A stretch of 64,000 nt of DNA, from positions 186,001 through 250,000 of the forward strand of contig NZ_JAJNDA010000009.1 in NCBI RefSeq assembly GCF_021026295.1, given 5' to 3'. A program made the position numbers and the translations under genes. The stretch is from Actinomycetospora soli. GTDB taxonomy: Bacteria; Actinomycetota; Actinomycetes; Mycobacteriales; Pseudonocardiaceae. The notes below the pieces were generated by a model that saw nothing but the letters and a program-made list of their open reading frames with translations, made no database searches and was not told the DNA's origin. This document shows positions 33,401-42,772 of the stretch, in pieces (position 1 is the first letter of the stretch; every line of letters begins with the position of its first letter).

Positions 33401-33721
33401 CGGCGGCGCCGGGGGTTCCGGCACGGCGGCGAACGCCATCGCCGCGACGTGCTTGCACATCGACCCGACCGGGCACGAGCACTCGCCGTCGACGAGCCGC
33501 GGGCCACCGCGCCCGCCGTCGTCGAAGCGGACGATCGTCGAGTAGATCTGTCCCTCGCCACCGCGCACGACGCCCCGCAGCTGCAGCGTGCCCCGGTGCC
33601 ACTCCGCGTACAGCACCGCGCCATCCCGCGCGTACCGCCGCCCCCGCTCCGACACCACCGGGCCCAGCACCTCGGCCAACCCCTCGGCGTCGAGCCCCTC
33701 GACCGTCACACGTTCCACCAT
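30434..33721 (-). CDS. SNF2-family helicase with SWIM zinc finger
   Basis: A 1095-residue protein. Residues 81-91 ([11 protein letters not shown]) form a SWIM zinc-binding motif. A bacterial SNF2-associated region follows. From about residue 640 a SNF2 ATPase core has [28 protein letters not shown], and the C-terminal lobe with FSQFTGF and [21 protein letters not shown]. This is the architecture of mycobacterial HelZ (Rv2101). The family remodels nucleoprotein or translocates on DNA; its cellular job in bacteria is poorly known. It overlaps a SUKH gene at its 3' end. Confidence 0.9.
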   Translation of the reverse strand: [1095 protein letters not shown]

Positions 33722-33837
33722 GTGAGGCCCCCTCTCGATCTCTCGGGCCCGACGGTAGAGCGGGGGTCCGACAGTCTCGTCCGGTCCCGGGTGGCGTCCC
33801 CGACGATCACCGTCGCCCGACCGGCGCCCGCCGTAGG

Positions 33838-34866
33838 ATGACCGACCATGTCGACGACGGACCCCGGACTGGCGACGTGACCGACATCGATCTCGAGAAG
33901 TACGTCGAGGGCGTCCGGTCGGGCTCGCGACTGTGGATCGGACGGGCGATCACGCTCGTCGAGTCGACGCGCGCCGACCACCGCGACGCTGCGCAGGAAC
34001 TCCTCGTCGAGCTCCTGCCGCGGGCCGGCGGGGCGAGACGGATCGGGATCTCGGGCGTACCCGGCGTCGGGAAGTCGACCTTCATCGGGGCACTGGGCTC
34101 CCAGCTGACCGCCGCCGGCAGCAAGGTCGCCGTGCTCGCGGTCGATCCCAGCTCCACCCGCTCCGGCGGCTCGATCCTCGGCGACAAGACGCGGATGGAC
34201 GCGCTCGCCACCGACGACCACGCCTTCATCCGGCCGTCCCCGACGGCAGGCACGCTCGGCGGGGTCGCGAAGGCCACCCGCGAGACGATGGTCGTGATGG
34301 AGGCGGCGGGCTACGACGTCGTCATCGTCGAGACGGTCGGGGTCGGGCAGTCCGAGACCGCGGTCGCCGAGATGGTCGACTCGTTCCTCTTCCTCACCCT
34401 CGCGCGCACCGGCGACTCGCTGCAGGGGATCAAGCGCGGCATCCTCGAGATCGCCGACGTCATCGCAGTGAACAAGGCCGACGGGCCGCACGCCCGCGAC
34501 GCGAAGCGCGCCGCGCGCGAGCTCGAGTCGGCGCTGAAGATGCTCCGCGGCGAGCGGGACCCGTGGACGGTGCCGGTGCTGACCTGCTCCGCGCAGGAGC
34601 GGACGGGGCTCGACGACGTCTGGTCGGCGCTCGTCGGGCACCAGGAGTTCCTCGACGAGCGCGGGGAGTTCGACGCCAAGCGCGCCCGCCAGCAGGTGGA
34701 CTGGACCTGGCAGATGGTCCGCGAGCGGCTGCTGAGCAAGCTCAAGGACCACCCGCAGGTCAAGGAGCTGCGCTCCGAGCTCGAGCGCGAGGTCCTCGAC
34801 GGCGAGCTCACCCCGGCCCTCGCGGCGGACCGGATCCTCGAGGCGTTCGGCTCCACCGGGGAGTGA
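33838..34866 (+). CDS. meaB: Methylmalonyl-CoA mutase chaperone GTPase MeaB
   Basis: A 342-residue G3E-type GTPase: P-loop GVPGVGKSTF, ETVGVGQSE, base-recognition NKAD, and a C-terminal dimerisation helix. MeaB loads, protects and reactivates cobalamin on methylmalonyl-CoA mutase. It is separated from mutAB only by the opposite-strand SNF2/SUKH genes. GTG 33877 is a plausible shorter start, because the family usually begins close to DIDLEKYVEGVR. It is convergent with the DUF2235 gene. Confidence 0.93.
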   Translation: MTDHVDDGPRTGDVTDIDLEKYVEGVRSGSRLWIGRAITLVESTRADHRDAAQELLVELLPRAGGARRIGISGVPGVGKSTFIGALGSQLTAAGSKVAVLAVDPSSTRSGGSILGDKTRMDALATDDHAFIRPSPTAGTLGGVAKATRETMVVMEAAGYDVVIVETVGVGQSETAVAEMVDSFLFLTLARTGDSLQGIKRGILEIADVIAVNKADGPHARDAKRAARELESALKMLRGERDPWTVPVLTCSAQERTGLDDVWSALVGHQEFLDERGEFDAKRARQQVDWTWQMVRERLLSKLKDHPQVKELRSELEREVLDGELTPALAADRILEAFGSTGE

Positions 34867-34869
34867 CCC

Positions 34870-34906
34870 GTTCCCGACGACGGGTGAGGAACCCGCCGTC
34901 GGGACC
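34870..34906. terminator. Bidirectional terminator-like hairpin
   Basis: GTTCCCGACGACGGGT (34870-34885) pairs with 34891-34906, with two mismatches and a GAGGA loop, between convergent meaB and the DUF2235 gene. No T tract is present. The left arm recurs almost unchanged before catalase and the P450 gene. Confidence 0.6.
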
Positions 34907-34913
34907 GTGGGGC

Positions 34914-36032
34914 TCAGGCCTGCGCCACCGGTCGGGGTCGCGCCGCACCGGCCTCGGGCCAACTCAGTGCCACTGCGGTGAGTCGACCCTCTCGTTCTGC
35001 CTCCGCGAACGACGGCGGCAGCGCCGTGCCCCGCGCCGACGAGGCCACCGACTCGTTGCGACCCACGCGCGGCGGATCGCCCACCTCGCGCCCGAACTCC
35101 CGGTCGGCCAGCCCCCCGGCCAGGCCCCACCAGAAGCCCTGCGTCGACGGCTCGCTCCCTGCGTCCGGGTGCACCGTCTTGCCGCGGCGCCGGGCCTCCC
35201 TGGTCGCAGGCCCCGGGTCCTGGAAGGCGTCGTCGACGAAGGCGAGTCCGTTCGAGTGCGCCCGCTCGGCGAGCCAGAGCAGGGCGATGTCGGACAGAGC
35301 GGCATCCGACGCGCCACCCCCGACCTCGGAGTGCACCCCACGGAACCAGACCTGCTCGACGTCCTGACCGGCTCCGCCCTGGGTCCACAGCGACGGCTGG
35401 TAGGCCTTGCGGCGCTCGTCGATGGCCAGAGCGTGGCAGGCGTGGCGCACGGACGGGCCGAGATCGGTGTTGTGGAACGCCCACCGCCCGTTCAGCACCT
35501 TGCCGAGCCTCGGGCCGGAGAACGGGATCCCGAGTGCGCCGACCGTGTCGAACACGCCGAGGAAGCGGATCTCCACGCGTCGACCGTAGGTCCGGCGGAA
35601 GAGATCGGCGGCAATCCGGCCCGACGGGTCATCGGGCTTGGTGCCGCGGTAGATCCGGTAGGCCTCATCCACCCGGTGGGCGTGTGCCGGACGGAGCAGG
35701 CCGCAGTTCTCGATGAGCCCCGCGACGCTGCGCACCGTGAAGGCACCCCGGCTGAAGCCGACGAGGTGGATCTCGTCGCCATCGTCGACGTTCTCGGCCA
35801 GGAAGCGGTATGCCTCCCGTACGTTGCGGGAGAGACCGAAGCCGAACACGCCGCCGCGAACGCGGTCGCCCACGCCCGTGCCGACCCCCGGGTCGTAGGA
35901 CACGACCTGCTCGACCCCCGCGCCGTCCCGCTCCGCCACGTTGAGGGCGAACTTCACGACGTTCGTGGGGGACCCGTCGGTCGGGTCCGCCACGTTCCAG
36001 GTGCCGTCGCAGCACACGACGACGCGCTTCAT
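34914..36032 (-). CDS. DUF2235 (Tle1-like) alpha/beta hydrolase
   Basis: A 372-residue protein opening with KRVVVCCDGTWN, the DUF2235 signature. A catalytic triad is visible: Ser in HLVGFSRGA, Asp in LGVFDTVGALG, His in WFRGVHSEVGGG. The family includes type VI phospholipases (Tle1) and cytoplasmic hydrolases. There is no signal peptide, VgrG, PAAR or immunity neighbour. It starts two bases after the stop of the haem peroxidase gene, so the two act in one operon. A lipase activity feeding the peroxidase is a reasonable hypothesis. Confidence 0.85.
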   Translation of the reverse strand: MKRVVVCCDGTWNVADPTDGSPTNVVKFALNVAERDGAGVEQVVSYDPGVGTGVGDRVRGGVFGFGLSRNVREAYRFLAENVDDGDEIHLVGFSRGAFTVRSVAGLIENCGLLRPAHAHRVDEAYRIYRGTKPDDPSGRIAADLFRRTYGRRVEIRFLGVFDTVGALGIPFSGPRLGKVLNGRWAFHNTDLGPSVRHACHALAIDERRKAYQPSLWTQGGAGQDVEQVWFRGVHSEVGGGASDAALSDIALLWLAERAHSNGLAFVDDAFQDPGPATREARRRGKTVHPDAGSEPSTQGFWWGLAGGLADREFGREVGDPPRVGRNESVASSARGTALPPSFAEAEREGRLTAVALSWPEAGAARPRPVAQA

Positions 36033-36034
36033 CG

Positions 36035-37933
36035 TCACAGCACTCCGGCGAAGCGGAGCAGGTCCGCGATCTTGCCGATCGGGTTCGCGCCCAGGTCGAC
36101 GAGCGTCCTGCTCCCGCCGGCGACACCCTTCGCGCGGGGGTCCCAGGCGGGTTCCTGCGCCAGGTACGACCCGGAGTCGTGTTTCAGCTGGCCGATCAAC
36201 GTCTCTGCGACGATGCGTCCCCCCAGGGGCCCGAGCTGATCGCCACCGCTCAACTCGGCCTCCTTGAGCACGTAGAACCACAAGGGCGTGGCCTCCAGGA
36301 ACTCGCCGTCGGTCAAGGCGTGCTTCAGGACACGGTTCGTTCCCGTGAGCAACTCGGCGGACGACAACGGGGTAAGGCCGTACTCACGCGCGACGGCCTG
36401 TCCGGTCGGTATGGCCAGCTTGTAACCGCGCAAGAGGTTGCGAACGGCGAGACGCTTGAGGATCTCTCGGACGCGGCGCGCCGTGTTGACGTCGTTGCCC
36501 TCGTTGCGCAGCTCGTCGAGCGGGAAGGCAACTCGGGTGTCGATCTTCCGTGCGAAACGAGCGGGCGACTCGTCGTTCGTCGCCGGCGGGAACCCGGGCT
36601 CGACATCCACGAGGCGGTCCCACTCCGCCGGCCAGTTGTCGGGCAGCGTGTCGGCGCCGTTGATGAAGCCCCCGCCTCCGGTGAACTGGAAGAGTTGATC
36701 GAACGTGGCTCGGGTGAAGAACCCCGTGCTCGGGTCGCCGAAGTTGCGGTTCCAGTCATATGCCGACCGAACCATGGAGTGGCCGAAGCGGTAGGCCGCG
36801 ACAGAGAACTCGAGCGGCATGTAGACGCCACGCGTGGTCGGGACGAACCTCGGGGCCTCCTCGACCGCGTCGATGGCGTCCTGCGGCACCAGCCGTACGA
36901 GGAAGTCGTTGCGCACCAGCCACTGGTAGGTCCAGCGCAGCAACCTCCGCGCCTCCACGAATGTGGCGTCATTATTCTTCACCGACTCCGGAGCGGGATT
37001 CGGGAGATTCGGATCGACCAGGTTGACGGCCCGGTTGTGCGCGAGCAGGAAAGCCGTGTGCAATTGCGCGACGATGAGGTTCTCATCGTTGCGTCCGTCA
37101 CCGATGCGCGCTCTGCGGATGTTCTCACCCGACTCGTGCCGAGGCAGGTCCCTGGACCTGTCGGCGCCGGCCGGCGAGATCGGTGGGATCGGGATGGTCG
37201 GGGACTGCTGGTCGTCGCCTGCGTCCGCCAGCTTCCCTTCGAGCAGTCGCGCTCCCACGAACGGAACCGCGTCGTCACCTTTGCCCTCGGGGCCGTCCCC
37301 GTAGAGCGAGTCGAGATTGAGGCTCGGTTCGCGGAGGTTCTGCAAGTGGTCGGCGACGAACTTCGGTGACGCCGGGACGAGGTGCCGGTCGACGATGCTC
37401 AGGTCGTCGTCGCGGTCGGTGTTCGCCGTGATGTCGTGGTCGATGAACTGGCCCCAGTAGGTGTAGATCGGAGTGATCGTCGAGTCGAGCGCCAGGTCCG
37501 TTGCTCCGGGCCGCGGATCGGTCGGGACGCTTTCGCTGCCGTCGTCCGCCAGGCTGTCGTCCCCCTCGACCATCGCCGAGCCGAGCGCCTTCAACGCGGC
37601 GACCACCGCCCCCGGGTCTCGGGTAGGGAGATGGTCGGCGGGCCAGCGGTCAGCGAGGTCCGGGAAGAGGTAGCCGAAGGGGGTGCCGGACGCGAAGACG
37701 TGACCGACGCCCGCCACCACACTCTCGGCGACGACATCAGTACGCCCCGACGCGTCGGGAAGGTTCTCGATCACGCGGTCGGCGAGCACCCGACCGCCGT
37801 GACGGAGATGGGCGAACGCTTTCGTGGGCGTCGGCGCCGTGGACTCGTCCGGAAGCCGAGGTGCGGGGAGAGCCACCTCGGGTGGGCTCGTGGCCGCGCT
37901 CGTCCCGTTCCCGCCGGTTGTCTGAGTCGTCAT
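36035..37933 (-). CDS. Animal-type (peroxidase-cyclooxygenase superfamily) haem peroxidase
   Basis: A 632-residue protein. The distal motif WGQFIDHDIT (Gln, Asp, His) lies near residue 170 and the proximal haem-ligand motif AYRFGHSMVRS near residue 405; NLIVAQLHTAFLLAHNR is also typical. This superfamily holds cyclooxygenases, alpha-dioxygenases and bacterial peroxicins. No signal peptide is evident. Codon choice is less extreme than in the neighbours (AT-rich triplets such as in 36965-36985), suggesting a different history. ATG 37933 has GGGGG upstream. It is followed by the DUF2235 hydrolase. Confidence 0.9.
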   Translation of the reverse strand: MTTQTTGGNGTSAATSPPEVALPAPRLPDESTAPTPTKAFAHLRHGGRVLADRVIENLPDASGRTDVVAESVVAGVGHVFASGTPFGYLFPDLADRWPADHLPTRDPGAVVAALKALGSAMVEGDDSLADDGSESVPTDPRPGATDLALDSTITPIYTYWGQFIDHDITANTDRDDDLSIVDRHLVPASPKFVADHLQNLREPSLNLDSLYGDGPEGKGDDAVPFVGARLLEGKLADAGDDQQSPTIPIPPISPAGADRSRDLPRHESGENIRRARIGDGRNDENLIVAQLHTAFLLAHNRAVNLVDPNLPNPAPESVKNNDATFVEARRLLRWTYQWLVRNDFLVRLVPQDAIDAVEEAPRFVPTTRGVYMPLEFSVAAYRFGHSMVRSAYDWNRNFGDPSTGFFTRATFDQLFQFTGGGGFINGADTLPDNWPAEWDRLVDVEPGFPPATNDESPARFARKIDTRVAFPLDELRNEGNDVNTARRVREILKRLAVRNLLRGYKLAIPTGQAVAREYGLTPLSSAELLTGTNRVLKHALTDGEFLEATPLWFYVLKEAELSGGDQLGPLGGRIVAETLIGQLKHDSGSYLAQEPAWDPRAKGVAGGSRTLVDLGANPIGKIADLLRFAGVL

Positions 37934-38272
37934 CGCGAAGCCCCCGTGGTGTCGGTGATCCGTATGTCGGAGGGACCCTCGCGGTCCTCGACGCGCGGGG
38001 GCATCGGGGAGCGCTCAGGGGTATAGCCGAGCCCAGCGCCGGCGGTCGCCCGCGTGCTGGCTGACGGTGGCTGAGCGCATGCATCGCGTCACAGAGGCGT
38101 TCATTCCGTCAGGGTTCGGTCATCGGGCGTGAGCACTTTCGGTGGTGCATCGGGGAGGTGTTCGGGGATTCGGGAGCGCTTTCCTGGGCCTTTCATCGCC
38201 CGTACCCGACAGGCGGATTCACCCACGTGCGCCACGCGGCCAGGCTGTTCGTGACGATGCGGAGGGGATCGG
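37934..38272. other. 340-bp divergent promoter region
   Basis: This region separates the peroxidase operon from the LuxR-type regulator. A GGGTAT element at 38019 and several short inverted stretches are present, but no clear -35/-10 pair or strong palindrome stands out. It is moderately less GC-rich than the rest. A shared promoter control by the regulator is plausible from the arrangement alone. Confidence 0.5.
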
Positions 38273-41011
38273 GTGCGACGACGGCCGACGGCGCTGAGCG
38301 CCCCGCTGGCGCGTCGGCGGGAGATCGCCCTCCTCGCCGACGAGGTGCGCTCGAAGCGTGAGGACGGCGTCGTCCGGGTGGTCCGAGGCGAGCCGGGCAG
38401 CGGGAAGACGACGCTCGTCGGGCAGGTGGCCGACCTGTCGGGTCGACGGGTGCTGCGAGCACGGGCGGCGCCGGGCGAGAGCGCCCTCCCGTTCGCCGTG
38501 GCGGCCGACCTCCTCCTCCCGCTGCGGCCCAGATTCGGGGCGCTGCCGGCCGTCCAGCGCGAGGCGCTCGAAGTGAGCCTCTCCCTCCGCTCCGGCACAG
38601 CGGGTTCCCCTCTGACGGTCTGCACAGCGGCGCTCGGGGCGCTCGCCGCGGCGGCCGAGCGGACGCCCCTGCTCGTCCTGGTCGACGATTTCCCGTGGGC
38701 CGACGCCGCCTCGCGACGCTTGCTGCTGTTCGTGGCGCACCGGCTCGCCCCCGAGCGCATCGCACTGCTCCTGACCTCGCGTGACGAGGTGCCGGACGAG
38801 CCGGACACGGCCGGCCTCCCCACGCTCGACCTCGGCCCCCTGCCCCGGGAGGAAGCCCGTGGTCTCGCGCGGGCCGCCGCCCCGGACGCCCACGACGGCG
38901 CCGTCGAGGACCTGGTGGACCAAGCGCAGGGGAACCCGCTCGCCGTCGTGGAGATGGCCCGCGAGCTCGGGGGCACGGCCGGCTCGTCGACCGTGGGGTT
39001 GCACCGGACCTGGGATGCCGCCCTCGACGCCGTTCCGGCCCGGACCGCCGAGGCGCTGGCGGTCGTCGCGCTCGGCCGGGACACCGGTCGAGCGGCGATC
39101 GAGCCCGTGCTGACCGATCTCGGGCTCGACGTCACCGACCTCGTCCCTGCCCAGGCCAGGCGCCTCGTCGTCGTCGGGAAGGACGAGGTCGTCCTGCGTC
39201 ACGGCCTGCTGCGCACGGCCGTCCTCGCCCGGACGCCGCTCGAACGACGGGCGGCGGTGCTCGAGCGTTTCGCCGCGCACACCGACGAGCACCTGGCCGT
39301 GTGGTACGAGGCGGGGGCGACCAGCGGTGTGGACGACGCGCTCGCCGACCGCCTGGTCGACGCCGCACGGCGCGCTCGTGACCGCGCCGCTCCACTGGAC
39401 GCGGCGCACGCCTGGGAACGAGCCGCCGGACTGACGTCCGACCCCCTCGTCCGGACCCGTCGGCTGCTCCACGCCGCGATCGACGCCCAGCTCGGAGGGC
39501 GTGTCGACCTGGCGCGGGCATGGTGTGACGAGGGCCTTCGGCTCGCGCCCACCCCGGACCTGACTGCGGACCTGGAACTGGTGCGGGCCCGGTGCCTGAT
39601 GTGGTTGGGCCGTCCTCGCGCCGCCGTGGCCGGGGCCGTCCGCGCCTCGGACGCCTCGTTGGAGCACGACCCGGCACGGGCGGTCGCCCTGCGGGCCGAG
39701 GCGGCTCTGCCGTGCGCCCTGATCGGGGACGTCCAGCAGATGGTGGCGATCGCCCACGAGGTCCGCGCGATCGCCGCCCCGGCCGGGCACGACGTCCCGC
39801 TCGCCGTGTGCGCGCTGCTCGGCTACGCCGAGTCCCTGGCAGGGCGTCTGACCCGAGCGCGTGGAGCGCTCGACGAAGCGACGTGGGACGTACCGGTGGA
39901 CCCGCGGCAGGACGGTCACGCGCGCGCCACGTACGCCCTCGCCTTGCACTTCGCCGAACGTCCGCGGGCGGCACGGCAGTTGGTCGACGAGGTCGTCGAC
40001 TCCGCCCGTGAGGTGGGCGCGCCGGTCCTGCTCGCCTTCGCCCTGCTCGTGCGCGCGGAGATCGAGAGTGCGGCCGGACAGTGGGCGGAGGCCTACGCGG
40101 ACGCCGGCGAGGGAACGGCCTGGGCCGAGGAGTTCGACCAGGTCGCCAGCCGCTCGCTCGCCGCGCTCGTGATGGCGCGGATCGACGCCGTCCGCGGTGA
40201 TTCGGCCTCGTGCCGACGGCGGGTCGACGAGGCACTGGCGGTCGCGGGCCCGCACGGCTTCGACAGCATGACGGTGTATGCCGCGGCCGCCCTCGGAGCG
40301 GATGCGCTGGCTCGCGGGGACGCCGAGGCAGCAGTCGCGCACCTCGACACCGCACGAGCCCTGTGCGAGGAGCACGGCATGGCCAATCCCGTCGTCGCGC
40401 CCTTCGGCGCCGACCTCGTCGAGGCGCACCTGCACGTGGGCGACCGTGAAGGAGCCCTGGACGCGCTGGCCTGGATCGAGGCGCGCTCGGACTCCCGGCT
40501 GGGCGCGGTCGTGGCGTGTGCAGCCCGCGGGCAGCTCGCCGACGACCCGGACGAGGCGGAGTCGGCGTTCGCCGAGGCGTACCGCGGCCTCGACGCGTCG
40601 GACCGGCCTTTCGAGCGTGCTCGCATCCTCCTCGCCCACGCCGCGACCCGCCGACGGTGGCGCCGGGTCCTCTCCGCCCGTCCGCTGCTGCTCGAGGCCC
40701 GGACCCGGTTCGCCGCACTCGGGGCCGAGCCCTGGTCCGAACGAGCCCGCGCTGAGCTCGCCGCGACGGGATTCCGGCCACCGGACGAGGCGCGACCCGC
40801 CGACGCCGCCGAAGGACTGACGCCGCAGGAGTTCCAGGTCGCGAGATTCGTGAGCGAGGGACGCAACAACGTCGAGACCGCCGCGGCGTTGTTCGTCTCC
40901 CGCAAGACCGTCGAGGCCCATCTGACCCGCATCTACCGCAAGCTCGGCGTCCGGTCGCGGAAGGAGCTGGTCGCTGCGCTGCGGGATCGCGAGGCGGGTC
41001 GCCCTCGCTGA
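38273..41011 (+). CDS. Large ATP-binding LuxR-family regulator (LAL type)
   Basis: A 912-residue protein: N-terminal AAA-like ATPase with Walker [10 protein letters not shown] near residue 41 and Walker [13 protein letters not shown], a long helical repeat region rich in Ala/Arg, and a C-terminal LuxR helix-turn-helix ([31 protein letters not shown]). LAL proteins activate transcription after binding an inducer and ATP. GTG 38273 is supported by GGAGGGG. It is divergent from the peroxidase/DUF2235 operon, which may be its target. Confidence 0.9.
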   Translation: MRRRPTALSAPLARRREIALLADEVRSKREDGVVRVVRGEPGSGKTTLVGQVADLSGRRVLRARAAPGESALPFAVAADLLLPLRPRFGALPAVQREALEVSLSLRSGTAGSPLTVCTAALGALAAAAERTPLLVLVDDFPWADAASRRLLLFVAHRLAPERIALLLTSRDEVPDEPDTAGLPTLDLGPLPREEARGLARAAAPDAHDGAVEDLVDQAQGNPLAVVEMARELGGTAGSSTVGLHRTWDAALDAVPARTAEALAVVALGRDTGRAAIEPVLTDLGLDVTDLVPAQARRLVVVGKDEVVLRHGLLRTAVLARTPLERRAAVLERFAAHTDEHLAVWYEAGATSGVDDALADRLVDAARRARDRAAPLDAAHAWERAAGLTSDPLVRTRRLLHAAIDAQLGGRVDLARAWCDEGLRLAPTPDLTADLELVRARCLMWLGRPRAAVAGAVRASDASLEHDPARAVALRAEAALPCALIGDVQQMVAIAHEVRAIAAPAGHDVPLAVCALLGYAESLAGRLTRARGALDEATWDVPVDPRQDGHARATYALALHFAERPRAARQLVDEVVDSAREVGAPVLLAFALLVRAEIESAAGQWAEAYADAGEGTAWAEEFDQVASRSLAALVMARIDAVRGDSASCRRRVDEALAVAGPHGFDSMTVYAAAALGADALARGDAEAAVAHLDTARALCEEHGMANPVVAPFGADLVEAHLHVGDREGALDALAWIEARSDSRLGAVVACAARGQLADDPDEAESAFAEAYRGLDASDRPFERARILLAHAATRRRWRRVLSARPLLLEARTRFAALGAEPWSERARAELAATGFRPPDEARPADAAEGLTPQEFQVARFVSEGRNNVETAAALFVSRKTVEAHLTRIYRKLGVRSRKELVAALRDREAGRPR

Positions 41012-41014
41012 GGC

Positions 41015-41040
41015 GTTCGGTTCCTGACGACGGGTGGGTA
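41015..41040 (+). promoter_or_regulatory. Candidate SigB/SigF-type promoter for catalase
   Basis: GTTC at 41015-41018 and GGGTA at 41036-41040 are separated by 17 bases. This is close to the actinobacterial GTTT-N15-17-GGGTAT stress-promoter consensus. It sits 55 bases before the catalase start. A sigma factor of this group is encoded at 3575-4420. Confidence 0.45.
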
Positions 41041-41094
41041 GCCGCGAGGCTCGCGGCCGCCCTTCCACCCGGCCGCGTCGAGGAGGACGTCGAG

Positions 41095-42753
41095 ATGACC
41101 GACGTGTCCAGCAAGGGACCGGAGCCGGGCGACGAGCGCGCGGTGCTGACCAACCGACAGGGCCACCCGGTCTACGACAACCAGAACCAGCGCACCGTGG
41201 GAGCCCGCGGGCCCGCGACGCTGGAGAACTACCAGTTCCTCGAGAAGATCAGCCACTTCGACCGGGAACGCATCCCGGAACGCGTCGTGCACGCACGCGG
41301 GGCGCTCTCCTACGGCTACTTCGAGGCCTACGGCGCCTGGGGCGACGAGCCGATCGAGCGCTACACGCGCGCGAAGCTCTTCGCCGAGCAGGGCAAGCGG
41401 ACCGAGGTGGCCGTGCGCTTCTCCACCGTCATCGGCGGCCGGGACTCCGCGGAGACCGCCCGCGACCCCCGCGGGTTCGCGGTGAAGTTCTACACCGAGG
41501 ACGGCAACTGGGACCTCGTCGGCAACAACCTGGCGGTGTTCTTCATCCGGGACGCCATCAAGTTCCCCGACGTCATCCACGCCCTCAAGCCGGACCCCGT
41601 CACGTTCCGGCAGGAGCCGAACCGGATCTTCGACTTCATGTCGCAGACGCCGGAGAGCATGCACATGCTCATGAACCTGTTCAGCCCGCGCGGCATCCCG
41701 GCGGACTACCGCCACATGCAGGGGTTCGGCGTGAACACCTACAAGTGGCTCGACGAGCAGGGCGACTCGGTGCTGGTCAAGTACCACTGGATCCCGTCGC
41801 AGGGCGTCCGGTCGATGACCGAGGCGGACGCGGCCAACATCCAGGCGACCGAGCTGGGGCACGCCACGCGCGACCTCTACGAGGCCATCGAGAACGGTGA
41901 GTTCCCCGAGTGGGAGCTGCGCGTGCAGATGATGCCCGACGGCGAGCACCCGGAGCTGGACTTCGACCCGCTCGACGACACGAAGACGTGGCCGGAGAAC
42001 CTGTTCCCGGCCAAGCCGGTGGGGCGGATGGTGCTCGACCGCAACGTCGTGAACCAGTTCGCCGAGAACGAGCAGATCGCGTTCGGGACCGGCGTCCTCG
42101 TCGACGGGCTGGACTTCTCCGACGACAAGATGCTGATCGGCCGCACGTTCTCCTACTCCGACACCCAGCGCTACCGGGTGGGGCCGAACTACCTGCAGCT
42201 GCCGGTCAACCAGGCGCAGGCGCCGGTCGCGACGAACCAGCGTGACGGTCAGATGGAGTACACCGTCGACCACGGCGAGGGCACGAACCCGCACGTGAAC
42301 TACGAGCCCTCGATCCACGGCGGGCTGCGCGAGGCGCAGTACCCGCACCACGACGAGCAGGGCCCGGAGATCCACGGCCGGCTGACCCGCAAGCGCATCC
42401 CGCTCACCGAGGACTACCGGCAGGCCGGCCAGCGCTACCTGCTGCTCGACGACTGGGAGCGCGACGACCTGGTGGGCAACTTCGTGACGTTGCTCGGCCA
42501 GTGCGAGCGGGACGTCCAGGAGCGCATGGTCGGGCACTTCTTCCTCGTGGAGGACGAGCTGGGGGAACGGGTCGGGGACGGTCTGGGCATCAAGGCCTCC
42601 GACGTGTCCCACCTCGAGCCGCTGGCGAGCCAGACCCTGTCGTCCGAGGACGAGCAGCGCCGGGCGAACCTCGGCAGCAACGGCCGCCGGAGCGTCCAGG
42701 GGCTGACGATGACCCACTGCGTTCCCGACGAGCGGCTCGTGACCACCCGCTGA
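41095..42753 (+). CDS. katA: Monofunctional haem catalase
   Basis: A 552-residue catalase. The distal His66 in RVVHARG, the Asn region [18 protein letters not shown], and the proximal haem-ligand Tyr in [12 protein letters not shown] are all present, and the length fits the monofunctional small to mid-size clade of Bacillus KatA. It removes hydrogen peroxide in the cytoplasm. ATG 41095 is preceded by GAGGAGG. A stress-sigma-like promoter lies upstream. The LysR gene is convergent and 20 bases away. Confidence 0.95.
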   Translation: MTDVSSKGPEPGDERAVLTNRQGHPVYDNQNQRTVGARGPATLENYQFLEKISHFDRERIPERVVHARGALSYGYFEAYGAWGDEPIERYTRAKLFAEQGKRTEVAVRFSTVIGGRDSAETARDPRGFAVKFYTEDGNWDLVGNNLAVFFIRDAIKFPDVIHALKPDPVTFRQEPNRIFDFMSQTPESMHMLMNLFSPRGIPADYRHMQGFGVNTYKWLDEQGDSVLVKYHWIPSQGVRSMTEADAANIQATELGHATRDLYEAIENGEFPEWELRVQMMPDGEHPELDFDPLDDTKTWPENLFPAKPVGRMVLDRNVVNQFAENEQIAFGTGVLVDGLDFSDDKMLIGRTFSYSDTQRYRVGPNYLQLPVNQAQAPVATNQRDGQMEYTVDHGEGTNPHVNYEPSIHGGLREAQYPHHDEQGPEIHGRLTRKRIPLTEDYRQAGQRYLLLDDWERDDLVGNFVTLLGQCERDVQERMVGHFFLVEDELGERVGDGLGIKASDVSHLEPLASQTLSSEDEQRRANLGSNGRRSVQGLTMTHCVPDERLVTTR

Positions 42754-42772
42754 GCCGACCGGCCCGCCGCCG

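Noticed and set aside
30104-33841. A 1245-codon plus-strand frame opposite the SNF2 helicase
   Set aside because: Same shadow effect. The minus-strand gene has an intact SWIM motif and all helicase motifs.
34914-36032. Type VI secretion effector for the DUF2235 protein
   Set aside because: There is no VgrG, PAAR, Hcp or immunity gene, and actinobacteria of this kind lack a type VI system. It is co-transcribed with a peroxidase.
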